Source: an uncultured Porphyromonadaceae bacterium (GTDB lineage: Bacteria; Bacteroidota; Bacteroidia; Bacteroidales; Muribaculaceae). From it: DNA of 64,000 nt. The stretch is taken from the NCBI GenBank assembly GCA_900541835.1, contig UQLL01000003.1:1-64000 (forward strand), given 5' to 3'. The translations under genes and the position numbers were made by a program. Below are positions 1 through 9,244 of this stretch, piece by piece. A model generated the notes under the pieces. That model was not told where the DNA came from and ran no database searches. It was given only the letters and a program-made list of their open reading frames with translations. Numbering within the stretch: position 1 is the first letter of the stretch; every line of letters starts with the position of its first letter.

Positions 1-3
1 AAT

Positions 4-65
4 GAGGTTCTGTCTCGATGCGCCAGTCTGAAAAATCAAATAATAGAACCTCCCTTCATTTACTT
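4..65 (+). promoter_or_regulatory. Leader inverted repeat before giant GLUG gene
   Basis: GAGGTTCT at 4-11 can pair with AGAACCTC at 45-52, and the 3' arm ends 13 bases before the ATG at 66. The same arrangement (GAGGTTC, a 37-base interval, GAACCTCC, then ACTTATG) occurs before the surface-protein gene at 51623, so this is probably an untranslated leader shared by secreted-protein genes. It also argues that the ATG at 18, which lies inside the leader, is not the true start. The promoter must lie upstream of the window. Role in translation control is inference. Confidence 0.5.
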
Positions 66-3000
66 ATGGCAAACCACTATCTTAGTGTGATAGCCCTGGC
101 ATTGGCCGGCACGCCATGCCTGGCTGCGGGCCCGAACCCGCTGGCGACACTACCCGTGTCGCCCCCGGCCAAGGCGTTCGCCGCCGACAGCGTCCAGGCG
201 CCTGCTGCAAGGCAGGGGACCCGGGCTGTCCACGAAGCCCTCGAGAGGGAGACCTCCGAGATTCTCGCCGCCAAGGAGGCCCAGCTCGCCGGGCGCTTCC
301 TGACACAGTTCGCCGATGCCCCCGAGGGCACCCGGCCCGACCGTATGGCTCCAGCAGCCAGCCTCGGCAGCCTCGCCGCAGGCAAGACTTCCCGCACGGC
401 CGCGCCCTTGCAGCGCAAGGCCTTCCACATCCCCGGCGACTCCCTGCAGATGATCGCCAAGGACCACAGCTTCAACGGCTCGCTGTACATCGCCCAGGTC
501 ACCGCCAGGCAGGACGGCGACTCCATCGCCCTGGAGAACCTGTACAACTGGGGCTCCCAGGAGGGCTTCCGCGCCCCCCGTGCCTTCGTGGCCGACAACG
601 GGGCCGTAACCATCCCGGCCCAAAAGGTCATGGACCACAAGACCTACGGCGAAATCTGGATCGCTCCCATGAGGCAGCAGAACGGGACCATCATATACTC
701 CTTCGACCCCATCACGGGCCAGATGGACGCCTCCGGCAACATCACCGTGGGCGGCTGGGGCCTGTTCGTCCCCGCCGGCGACCGCAAGAACACGCTGTTC
801 AACGCTTTCTCCGGCTCCGAGATCAAGCCGTGCAACGCCACCTACGCCTCCCGCCGTGCCAATAACGATGACACGGTGACGGGCTATGCCCTCATCGAGC
901 AGACCTCGGCAGGAGAGCTGGCCCTCTACAACGTGGCCGGTGGCGGCTACGGCGAGGTGCTCTACGCCCGCATGACTCCGCAGAAGACCGCCCTCATCTC
1001 CCCCCAGAAGGTCTTCACCAATCCCATGCTCGGCGAGTTCTACTGCTACCCGGCGCAGTACACCTCCGACGGCAAGGCCCAGGTCGACACCAAGGGCAAT
1101 ATCACCCTGTCGGTCGCCGACGGCGGCTTCACCCTTTCACCGTGGGCCATCACCGCACGCGGCGCCACCAACTACGCCGCAGCCTTCTACCTCAACACCG
1201 TCATCACCAGCTCGTTCAAGCCCGCCTGGCCAGAGAGCCATGCCGTCACTTTCGCCGGCAAGGGTACTCAGGCCGAGCCTTACAAGCTCGCCTCGGCCAA
1301 TGACTTTGCCGTGCTGGCCGAGAAGGTCAACGCGGGCGACCAAGGCTATGCATCCGCATACTACGAGTTGGGTGGCGACATCGACTGGTCGGCCCTCAGC
1401 TATGCATTCGTGCCCGTCGGCACCGAGGCTAATCCCTGGGCCGGACATCTCGACGGCAAGAACCACACCATCAGGAACTTTACGGTCAACGGACGCGGCT
1501 TCATGCAGGCCGCCCTGTTCGGTTATACCGGCCCCGGCTCCACCATCAGCAACCTGAACATGACCGACGTCAAGGTCGAGACCACCGGGCGCTATGCCGC
1601 CTGCGTGGCTGCCCAGTCTTGGTCGACCATGACCAATGTAAAGGCCGAGGGCACCGTCACCAGCCGCGGCGAGTGCGCGGGCGGCCTGACAGCCTGGTCT
1701 TCGGCACCCGTCAGCGAGGGTTCCTTCTCCGGCACCATCACCTCCGGAGGCACCGTCGGCGGCATTGCCGGCGAGGCTTACGCCTCCATCAGCCACAGCC
1801 GCGTCAACGCCAACCTGGCCGCCGTCGGCTACATGAGCACCATGTATAAATATGTGGGCGGCATTGCCGGCACCGTCATGTACAGCGCCAACGTCATGCT
1901 CCCTGTCTCCGTCACCGACTGCTATGTGCAGGGTCAGGTCAGCGACAACCTCGGCTATGCCAACGTGGGCGGCATCACCGCTCTGCTGGCAAACGGCGCC
2001 ACCATAGCCCGCTGCTTCAACACCGCCTCCATCAGCGCCAAGCGCGTTGCCGGAAGCGAGTCCGACAACCCCGCCGCAGGCATCGTGGCCTGGTCGCGCG
2101 AAGGCTCCGTGACCGATTGCTATAACGCCGGCACCGTAGTCAAGTCCGGTAACTCTGAAATGGTCGGCGGCATCGTCGGCTATCTCAGCGTCGGTTATCA
2201 GTACTCCACCGGTTCCGGCACCTCCATGCTCTATCAGACCGAGGTGCGCAACTGCTACAACTCCGCTCAGGTCATCTCCTCCGAGGCAGTGGCCGACAAA
2301 GGCGTGTTCGGCTCCACCTACTACCGCGAGGGCTTCGACCCCATCGGCGCCTGCATCTTCAACTGCTACACCGACTATCAGGTGCTCGGCCTGCGCGGCA
2401 GCAAGTATGGCCTCTCCACCGCCTCACTTACCTCCGGACAGCTCCCCAAGGATTTCAGCGCCGACGTGTGGCAGGCAGCCAAGGGGCATTATCCCACCCT
2501 GCGCACCATAGCCGACGACGTGGCCGTGCGCCTCTCCGGCGTAGCCATGACCATCGCCGAGGGTGAGACCTCCGCCAAGTTCAAGAGCCCGGCCGCACTG
2601 ACCCAGGCCGAGGGCATTGAGTGGAAAATCGTCGATACCGAGACCAACGCATACGTCGACGCCACCGAAGCCCTTCAGATTTCCGGCTCCACCCTTTCGG
2701 TGCGCGACCATTACGCCAACGCTCTTGTCGTGGCCAAGACCCGCGAGGGTGGCAACGTGCGCATCTACCGCCTGGCCGTAGTGCCCAAGCTCTTTGACGG
2801 CGAGGGCACAGAGCAAAACCCCTACCTGGTCAAGAGCGTGGCCGACTTCCGCCTCCTCCACGAGGCTGTGGCCACCTATCAGCAGCCTCACGAGGGTGAC
2901 TACTTCCGCATGACCGGCGACATCGACTTCGCCGTAGCCACCGGCTTCCGCGGCGTGGGTGCAGGCTATAACCCCGCCATCGGCTTCGGCGGCATCTTCG

Positions 3001-6000
3001 ACGGTCAGAACCACACCATACGCAACCTGAAGATTCAGGCCGTGGCCTTCGACGGCGACGGCAAGGCCACAACCGACGGATCATACACCTACTCCGGCCT
3101 GTTCAACAATATCCTGGCCACCGGCGTGGTGCGCAACCTCAACATCGGTTCCGACTGCAGCTTCTCGCACTGGGGCTCCGGCGGCTCCGTTTCGGGCTAC
3201 AACATGGGCCTTATCGAGAATTGCCGCAGCTATGCTCCGCAGTCGGCCATCACCGACTATGTGGGCGGCATCACAGGCTTCAACACCGGCACCCTGCGCG
3301 GCTGCTATAACGCGGGTGCCCTGACCCTGGGCCGCGTCTATGCAGGCGGCATCGCCGGCGCCAACACCGGCCGTATCGAGCTGTGCCAGAATGACGCCGA
3401 CGTCACCGGCTCGGCCTTCAATGCCTTCATCACCTCCAAGACCCAGAATGCCATCGGCGGCATCGCAGGCGGCACCAACACCGATGCCAGTGTCATCATC
3501 TCCTGCCTCAACCAGGGAACCGTCACTGGTGCCCGTCAGGTGGGTGGCATCATCGGCGTCTGCAACCAGTCCGTCCTGCGCGGCAACATCAACACCGGTA
3601 TGGTCAACTGCTGGCTCACCGACCCGACACAGGGTGCCATGGCCGGCAACCTCACCCGTCTGGAGGGTGAGAACAACTTCTTCGACGGGTCCGTAGTGGT
3701 GGCCGGCGCAGCCCTCTCTTCCGGCCGTCCCGGCTTCACCTCCCTCAGCACCGCCGAGCTCACCTCCGGCAAGGCTCCCGCCTCTCTGCCCGACGCCGAC
3801 AAGTGGACCTTCGCAGCCAACGCCTATCCCGTGCTCAAGGCATTCGCCGACGAGCCTCTGGCCAAGTCCCTGCGCACCATGTACGTGGCCTTCGCCTCGG
3901 GCGAGACACGCGCCAATGTGCAGCGCAACACTCCGCTCTCGCCCGCTCAGGGCCTCACCTTCGCCCTGAAGGCCGACCAGAGCCTCTTCAGCGTCAGCGG
4001 CGGCAGCCTCAACGTCACTCCGGCCCAGGGGAACACCATCGGCCGCGACACCCTGAGCATCACCGCAGCCAATGCCGCGCGTCTGCTCCCGGTTCAGACC
4101 GTGCCCGTGCTCTTCGCAGGCGCAGGCACCGAGCAGAATCCCTATCAGATCAAGACTGTCGACGACATCAACCGTCTGTCGCAATTCATCTACGCCACCG
4201 GATTCGATTATGCCAATACCCACTTCAAGGTGATGAACGACATCACCTTCGCCGCCACCGATACCCTCAGCCCCATCGCCAAGGGGCAGGCGCATCAGTT
4301 CAACGGCGTCTTCGACGGCAACGGCAAGCGTATCTCTGGCTACAAGTATGAGAATACCGTCATCACCAACACCGCCTCCAAGCCGCACCCCATGGGCTAT
4401 CCCGGCCGTTATATGGGCTTCTTCGGCAAAATCGGTTCCTCGGGCCGCGTCAGCAACCTGACCCTCGACGGCTCCATGAGCCTCTATGCATACGCAGGCG
4501 GCGTGGTCGGCGACCTGTACGGCACCGTCGAGAACTGTACCGTTTCTGGCAGCATCGCCTCCGTCAGCCAGGGCTATGCCGGCGGTATCGCCTCACGCGT
4601 ATATGCCGGCGGCGTGGTGCGCGGCTGTACCTTCAAGGGTGCCATCACGGCCAAGACGGGCAATAACGGCGGCATCGTCTCCTACGCATACGCCGACGCC
4701 CTGATTGAGAACTGCACCATGGAAGGCTCCATCAGCGGCACCACCACCAACGGCGGTATCGTGGCCAGCCTCTACACCACCGTACGCGGATGTAAGACTA
4801 CCAAGGATGCCAAGTTTACCGTAACCTCCACCTTGGGCGGCATCGCAGGGCAGGCCTACACCACCGCCCGCATCGAGGATTGCCACAACTATGCCGACCT
4901 GAAGGCTGCCACAACCTCTGTCAGCGACTTCTCCGGCATCCTGAGCAAGACCACAACCAAGGGTGTGGGTGTCTACATCCGCGGCTGCTCCAACCACGGC
5001 GACATCACCTCCAAAAGCTACACCTCCGGCATCGTGGGCCGACTGCTGCCTGGCAACTCCGTTGAGGATTGCGTCAACTACGGCAACATCACCTCCACCG
5101 GCGCCAGCCAGACAGGCGGCATCGTGGCCGGTTCCTCCAGCGCACAGACCGACTTCCCCGTAAGCATCAGCCGCTGCGTCAACTACGGTGAGATTCACGG
5201 CTTCGCCTCCTACATCGGCGGCGTGGCAGGTGAGGTCAACACCAGCTGTACCATCGACTCCTGCATCAACTACGGCAATGTCTTCTCCACCGCCACTTCG
5301 TCGCACATGGCAGTCGGCGGTGTTGCAGGCGTCACCCGTGGCCATGCCACCCGTTGCCTCAACGCAGGCACCGTTTCCACCGTAGGCCACGGCACCGGCG
5401 GTGTCACCGGTCTACAGAGCGGCTCCATCGACCGTTGCGCCAACCTCGGCGATGTAGCCTCCACAGGCCAGTTTCCCACCTCGGGTAACAAGAACGGCAT
5501 GGTCGGCGGCCTGATAGGCTACACCGTCACATCAGCCGCAGTGTACAACAGCTACTCCATGGGCGAGCTCAGCGGCCCCTTCAACATGGGCGGTCTGATT
5601 GGCCGTGCCGCCGCCAGCACCGGCACTCCCGACATACCCCTGGAGAACTGCTTCACCTTCGGCCGCCTCACCGTCACCGGCGAGGGCGACGACCTGGTAA
5701 GCGCCAACCTCTACGTGCGCAACTCCGGCGTCAATGTCGTCTGGAAGAACATCTACTACAACTCCGACGTCAACACCACCGTCTACCGCTATGACCCGTC
5801 CGGCCGCGGCCGCTCGGAGCAGCAGCTGCAGACCGTGGAACTCGGCGACGAGTACACCCTCGGCCGCGCCATGCTCCCTCGTCTCAACTGGCTCGTGGGC
5901 AACGACGCCGCAGACTTGGCGGCCATCTCCATGGCCTTCACCAAGGCCGAGGACAAGGCTTCCAACGTCAACGACGTCTTCTACGTCGGCTATCCCAAGG

Positions 6001-6317
6001 ATGGCCTGCAGTGGGAGCTGAGCGATGGTCTCCGCATGTCCGTAAGCGACCCCGGCAAGGTATACCCCGTCAAGCTCGGCCCGGCCACCATCAGCGTCAA
6101 GAGCGCCGACGGCAAGTTCTCCCGCCTGTTTAACCTGACCGTCAACCGCACCAGTGGAGTCGACGAGTTCGGCATCGATGCCCCCGAGGCCGTCAGCACC
6201 GAGTACTTCGACCTGCAGGGCGCCCGTATCGTCAGCCCGGCACCTGGAGCCATTGTCATCGTCCGCACCGTCTACTCCGACGGCACCGCCACCACCGCCA
6301 AGCGCGTGGTACGCTAA
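66..6317 (+). CDS. Giant secreted GLUG-repeat surface protein
   Basis: A 2083-residue exported protein, probably a cell-surface adhesin-like molecule. The start at 66 gives a signal peptide ending near GTPCLA; an in-frame ATG at 18 would only add leader sequence. After an N-terminal domain of about 390 residues come three similar modules, each opening with a F-x-G-x-GT...PY segment (near residues 394, 908 and 1349) and continuing as many GG-I-x-G (GLUG type) repeats with recurring 'NCY/DCxNxG' units, the pattern of a right-handed parallel beta-helix. The last 55 residues (EYFDLQGARI...YSDGTATT) form the C-terminal domain common on Prevotella/Muribaculaceae secreted proteins. The protein at 44507-50695 has the same three-module plan and is a paralogue. 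Ligand unknown. Confidence 0.88.
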   Translation: MANHYLSVIALALAGTPCLAAGPNPLATLPVSPPAKAFAADSVQAPAARQGTRAVHEALERETSEILAAKEAQLAGRFLTQFADAPEGTRPDRMAPAASLGSLAAGKTSRTAAPLQRKAFHIPGDSLQMIAKDHSFNGSLYIAQVTARQDGDSIALENLYNWGSQEGFRAPRAFVADNGAVTIPAQKVMDHKTYGEIWIAPMRQQNGTIIYSFDPITGQMDASGNITVGGWGLFVPAGDRKNTLFNAFSGSEIKPCNATYASRRANNDDTVTGYALIEQTSAGELALYNVAGGGYGEVLYARMTPQKTALISPQKVFTNPMLGEFYCYPAQYTSDGKAQVDTKGNITLSVADGGFTLSPWAITARGATNYAAAFYLNTVITSSFKPAWPESHAVTFAGKGTQAEPYKLASANDFAVLAEKVNAGDQGYASAYYELGGDIDWSALSYAFVPVGTEANPWAGHLDGKNHTIRNFTVNGRGFMQAALFGYTGPGSTISNLNMTDVKVETTGRYAACVAAQSWSTMTNVKAEGTVTSRGECAGGLTAWSSAPVSEGSFSGTITSGGTVGGIAGEAYASISHSRVNANLAAVGYMSTMYKYVGGIAGTVMYSANVMLPVSVTDCYVQGQVSDNLGYANVGGITALLANGATIARCFNTASISAKRVAGSESDNPAAGIVAWSREGSVTDCYNAGTVVKSGNSEMVGGIVGYLSVGYQYSTGSGTSMLYQTEVRNCYNSAQVISSEAVADKGVFGSTYYREGFDPIGACIFNCYTDYQVLGLRGSKYGLSTASLTSGQLPKDFSADVWQAAKGHYPTLRTIADDVAVRLSGVAMTIAEGETSAKFKSPAALTQAEGIEWKIVDTETNAYVDATEALQISGSTLSVRDHYANALVVAKTREGGNVRIYRLAVVPKLFDGEGTEQNPYLVKSVADFRLLHEAVATYQQPHEGDYFRMTGDIDFAVATGFRGVGAGYNPAIGFGGIFDGQNHTIRNLKIQAVAFDGDGKATTDGSYTYSGLFNNILATGVVRNLNIGSDCSFSHWGSGGSVSGYNMGLIENCRSYAPQSAITDYVGGITGFNTGTLRGCYNAGALTLGRVYAGGIAGANTGRIELCQNDADVTGSAFNAFITSKTQNAIGGIAGGTNTDASVIISCLNQGTVTGARQVGGIIGVCNQSVLRGNINTGMVNCWLTDPTQGAMAGNLTRLEGENNFFDGSVVVAGAALSSGRPGFTSLSTAELTSGKAPASLPDADKWTFAANAYPVLKAFADEPLAKSLRTMYVAFASGETRANVQRNTPLSPAQGLTFALKADQSLFSVSGGSLNVTPAQGNTIGRDTLSITAANAARLLPVQTVPVLFAGAGTEQNPYQIKTVDDINRLSQFIYATGFDYANTHFKVMNDITFAATDTLSPIAKGQAHQFNGVFDGNGKRISGYKYENTVITNTASKPHPMGYPGRYMGFFGKIGSSGRVSNLTLDGSMSLYAYAGGVVGDLYGTVENCTVSGSIASVSQGYAGGIASRVYAGGVVRGCTFKGAITAKTGNNGGIVSYAYADALIENCTMEGSISGTTTNGGIVASLYTTVRGCKTTKDAKFTVTSTLGGIAGQAYTTARIEDCHNYADLKAATTSVSDFSGILSKTTTKGVGVYIRGCSNHGDITSKSYTSGIVGRLLPGNSVEDCVNYGNITSTGASQTGGIVAGSSSAQTDFPVSISRCVNYGEIHGFASYIGGVAGEVNTSCTIDSCINYGNVFSTATSSHMAVGGVAGVTRGHATRCLNAGTVSTVGHGTGGVTGLQSGSIDRCANLGDVASTGQFPTSGNKNGMVGGLIGYTVTSAAVYNSYSMGELSGPFNMGGLIGRAAASTGTPDIPLENCFTFGRLTVTGEGDDLVSANLYVRNSGVNVVWKNIYYNSDVNTTVYRYDPSGRGRSEQQLQTVELGDEYTLGRAMLPRLNWLVGNDAADLAAISMAFTKAEDKASNVNDVFYVGYPKDGLQWELSDGLRMSVSDPGKVYPVKLGPATISVKSADGKFSRLFNLTVNRTSGVDEFGIDAPEAVSTEYFDLQGARIVSPAPGAIVIVRTVYSDGTATTAKRVVR

Positions 6318-6381
6318 TCCATTATCCGGGGATTCCATATCCCTGGCGCCCGCCGCTGCATCTCACCGCTGCGGCTCCGAC

Positions 6382-6417
6382 AAAAATCCCGGAAGCGAAA
6401 ACGCTTCCGGGATTTTT
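6382..6417. terminator. Bidirectional intrinsic terminator
   Basis: A perfect 16-base-pair stem (AAAAATCCCGGAAGCG with its complement) around an AAAA loop, A-tract on the left and T-tract on the right. It sits between two convergent genes and can end transcription of both. Confidence 0.92.
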
Positions 6418-6479
6418 ATGCTTATCCGCATTTCTCCGTAGAGGTTTGACGTTCCCGGTCAGGCGGTGCATTTCCCCGG

Positions 6480-7037
6480 TTACAGGAAGCGGTGGAGGTA
6501 CGTACCCAGGGGCTCGGAGGGGTTCAGCTTCTTGGTGAGGCGGTATTTCGTGGCCTCGACGGTGCGTGTCGAGCGGTTGGTCATGGACGCGATGTCCTTG
6601 GTGGACAGGTTCATGGCGATGAAGGCGCACATCCTCAGCTCACCGGTGGTCAGAGACGGGTGTGCTTGGCACAGGGTCGCCACGTATCTCGGATGCATCC
6701 GGGCGAAATATCGGTCGAACGTCTCCCAGACGTCCTGCTGCAGCCGAACGCCCAGGATGTCGCGGCGCAGTGTCTCCATCTTCTCGTCAGTGTCGGCGCT
6801 GTCGTCGCAGAAATGGTCGCGGATAGTGCGCAGCGCCTCGGTGGTCCGGGCCAGCTGGAGCGCCGTAGAAGTCAGCTCGCGGTTCAGTTCCGGCAGGCAG
6901 GCGTCCCCGTCGTCCGCGCTGTTCCCCGTCGCCGCCTCTGCGCGTTTCCGTCGTCGGCGACGCCACACGAGCACACCCGCCACGCTCAGGAGCGCCACGA
7001 GAGAGGACGCCGCCACGGTCCATATAACATAGGCCAT
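6480..7037 (-). CDS. Short membrane-anchored LuxR-type HTH protein
   Basis: A 185-residue protein with one N-terminal membrane helix (residues about 4-24) followed by a very basic RRRRRK stretch, a likely coiled-coil middle, and a C-terminal helix-turn-helix (LSTKDIASMTNRSTRTVEAT). The start at 7037 is chosen because GAGG lies about 8 bases upstream; an in-frame ATG exists at 7082. The C-terminal half matches the much longer regulator at 7310-9088, including the HPR/HPH...LT-x-GxL/M...AFI-x-MN-S segment, but the TPR sensor part is absent. It may be a trimmed regulator or a DNA-binding partner of its neighbour. Function as a transcription regulator is inferred from the fold; target unknown. 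Confidence 0.75.
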   Translation of the reverse strand: MAYVIWTVAASSLVALLSVAGVLVWRRRRRKRAEAATGNSADDGDACLPELNRELTSTALQLARTTEALRTIRDHFCDDSADTDEKMETLRRDILGVRLQQDVWETFDRYFARMHPRYVATLCQAHPSLTTGELRMCAFIAMNLSTKDIASMTNRSTRTVEATKYRLTKKLNPSEPLGTYLHRFL

Positions 7038-7107
7038 TATATCCTCAAAGTTAGTAAATCCGTCGCTAACGCCAAAATCCACGGGAGACTTTATCCGGCA
7101 GCTGATT

Positions 7108-7148
7108 CAATTTTTTCAGGGCGTTTCTTATCCCGGACTCGCGTTCTT
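7108..7148 (+). repeat. Interspersed repeat family E, copy 1
   Basis: About 41 bases containing TTTTTTCAGGGCG...CTTATCCCGGACTCGCGTT. The same unit occurs in reverse orientation at 11572-11612 and as a shortened copy at 16615-16636. It lies between genes, close to the regulator at 6480-7037. Confidence 0.7.
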
Positions 7149-7309
7149 ATTTATTTTGTGATTTGATTTATTGGACAATCGTCTAAAGTATAACTTAACG
7201 CTATAGGTAGTGATTTAACCATACTTGATAAAAGTGCATTAAAGAGGAGAAAAACGAGAGGCAAGGATTTTAAATAGTTTTAGGAAATGGGAGAGTTAAG
7301 GTCACCTTC

Positions 7310-9088
7310 CTATTGCTGCATGAAAGTGCGGAGATACTCGGCCATGGAGAGGTCGTCGCTGAGAGATAGTTTCTTGTTTAGGCGGTAGCGGGCGGACTCT
7401 ACGGTGCGCTGCGAGCGGCACAGCAAAGAGGCTATCTCATTGGTGGAGATGTTCATTATTATAAACGCCGCCATCTTAAGGTCGCCCTGCGTCAGATGCG
7501 GATGCCTTTGGCTGAGGTTGGTGAAGAAGTGTGGATGTACTTTCTCGAAATGGGTACGGAATACTTCCCAGTTACGGTCGGAAATCGGAATCGCCTGCAA
7601 AAGGGTTCGAATCTTGTTTAACTTCTCGCGGGGTGAAGAGGCTGTCTCGGCCGTAATCTCGCGCACCGATGCGAGCATCCCGTCAGCCTCCGCTTTCTTC
7701 ATGCTCAGCGACACAATGCGGCGGTTTGCCTCGTCAAGTTCCTTGCCTGTCTTAGATTCCTGGCGGCAATGCCTGAGCTCGGCATCGCTGAAGCGTTGCA
7801 GCATGACTCCACGATGCTTGTGCTTGCGTTCGTTGCGCCGCCAAATCATTATGCCGCTATATACTCCGGCACCGAGAATCACCGCGAGGAAAGCCGCTAT
7901 CACCCACCAATAGACTACCCTGCTGCCCGATGACTGACGCGACTGTTCCAGCTCCGCCATGCGAATCTCGAAGTCGGCGGTGACATCGGAAAGATCCGTG
8001 CTGCGTTCGTTGCGCACTGAGTCGAGCGTGGACATGGAGAGAAAGAGAGCGTCGAAAGCCTCCTTATGCTTTCCCTGACCGTCGAGCGCGCGCCCCAACA
8101 CCTCATACAGCAGTCCGCGGGTATTCTTCTGGCCGGTGATGAAAGTGTTCGGAATCTGTCGGCGGCATATCGCTTCCGAATCCTTGTATCGTTTCTGTTT
8201 CAACAACAGCAGGGCATAGTTGAACATTGCGCTTTCATAATTGATATTATAGATTATATCCTCGTTTTTCTCTTGCATGAATTGATTGTACAGCTCCTCC
8301 GCTTTTGCCGGTTCGCCCATATATTCCAGCAGATAAGCGAAGTTCATGTCGGCCATCTGTCTGTCGAGGGGAGTCACAGCCATTTGCTGTGTCTTCCTGC
8401 ATTGCGCCAAAGCCTCGGGATACCTTCCCCGGCACAGGTAGAGAGCCGCTTTGTATAGTTCCACCGTAAGATGCAGATCTCCCCATTTCTTAGACTTTGG
8501 AGATCGGGACTTAAGCACACTGTCGGCCTTGACGAGATAGCGTTCGGCCATATTGTGCTGCCTCAGCAAATCGTAAGTTCTGTACACAAGCAGATAGGAA
8601 TATGCATCGTGGTACCACAGAGAGTCAGGTTTCTCGGACGCAAAGATATTGAGTACGGTGTTCAACGCCTTGGAATATTGCGCGGTGGCATTGTAGCACC
8701 ATGCCTGCCAGTACAACGCTTTCAGACGTTCGTCGAGAGAGAGATTCTTTTGCTTCGCCAATTTCTCGAAGCAGCGCAGGGCATCGTTGAAGCGTGTGGC
8801 CTTCATATAGAGATGACCTTTCTTGTTCAGGTGACGCGAGGCGAAGGAAGGGTCGAGCCGCTCAAGGGAATCTATGTATGGCACCCTGCGCATTACCGGC
8901 AGTTTCTCGTTTTGCATCTTGTTGAGGAAATACTGGCACTTGAGGTCTGTCGAGACGCTTCTGTCGGCTCTCAGGGGATAGGGACATGCGCAGACAAGGA
9001 GTAAACACAAAAAGACAGCGAGAGCGCGGCAGGTCTTTGCCACCACTTCTGCCGCCATATGCCGCATCTTAAACGAGAGAGGTAACAT
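7310..9088 (-). CDS. TPR-transmembrane-HTH regulator
   Basis: A 592-residue protein of a Bacteroidetes regulator class: N-terminal signal/lipoprotein-like segment (FLCLLLVCACPYPL), tetratricopeptide-like helical repeats through about residue 375, one transmembrane helix (WWVIAAFLAVILGAGVYSG, about residues 392-412), a coiled coil, and a C-terminal LuxR/GerE-like HTH (ISTNEIASLLCRSQRTVESA). The TPR part is predicted to lie outside the cytoplasmic membrane and the HTH inside, so it may pass a periplasmic signal directly to DNA. It is transcribed divergently from the BspA-like gene at 9245 across a 156-base gap with promoter elements in both directions, making that gene a candidate target (inference). 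Confidence 0.82.
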   Translation of the reverse strand: MLPLSFKMRHMAAEVVAKTCRALAVFLCLLLVCACPYPLRADRSVSTDLKCQYFLNKMQNEKLPVMRRVPYIDSLERLDPSFASRHLNKKGHLYMKATRFNDALRCFEKLAKQKNLSLDERLKALYWQAWCYNATAQYSKALNTVLNIFASEKPDSLWYHDAYSYLLVYRTYDLLRQHNMAERYLVKADSVLKSRSPKSKKWGDLHLTVELYKAALYLCRGRYPEALAQCRKTQQMAVTPLDRQMADMNFAYLLEYMGEPAKAEELYNQFMQEKNEDIIYNINYESAMFNYALLLLKQKRYKDSEAICRRQIPNTFITGQKNTRGLLYEVLGRALDGQGKHKEAFDALFLSMSTLDSVRNERSTDLSDVTADFEIRMAELEQSRQSSGSRVVYWWVIAAFLAVILGAGVYSGIMIWRRNERKHKHRGVMLQRFSDAELRHCRQESKTGKELDEANRRIVSLSMKKAEADGMLASVREITAETASSPREKLNKIRTLLQAIPISDRNWEVFRTHFEKVHPHFFTNLSQRHPHLTQGDLKMAAFIIMNISTNEIASLLCRSQRTVESARYRLNKKLSLSDDLSMAEYLRTFMQQ

Positions 9089-9145
9089 AGTGCATATCAG
9101 TGTGTTAGGGCTCGTTGCAGTAGTTTATAAGTACACTTCATTTTG

Positions 9146-9153
9146 CAAAGATA
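9146..9153 (-). promoter_or_regulatory. -7 promoter element for the TPR-HTH gene
   Basis: On the minus strand this reads TATCTTTG, matching TAnnTTTG. It lies 58 bases before the ATG at 9088. No clear -33 TTG at the ideal distance was found. Confidence 0.6.
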
Positions 9154-9200
9154 GTAAAATTGCAGGATATGAATAGTGGTAGGAAGGAAAAAATATAGGA

Positions 9201-9208
9201 TAAATTTG
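9201..9208 (+). promoter_or_regulatory. -7 promoter element for the BspA-like gene
   Basis: TAAATTTG fits TAnnTTTG and lies 37 bases before the ATG at 9245. No good -33 element is seen, which suggests activator dependence; the divergent regulator is the obvious candidate. Confidence 0.55.
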
Positions 9209-9244
9209 CGAGCAAAGTGAAACAACAACATAACACAATAATAT

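Noticed and set aside
3081..4388. Minus-strand frame of 435 codons in the first GLUG gene
   Set aside because: Gly/Asp/Val-rich shadow of the GLUG repeats.
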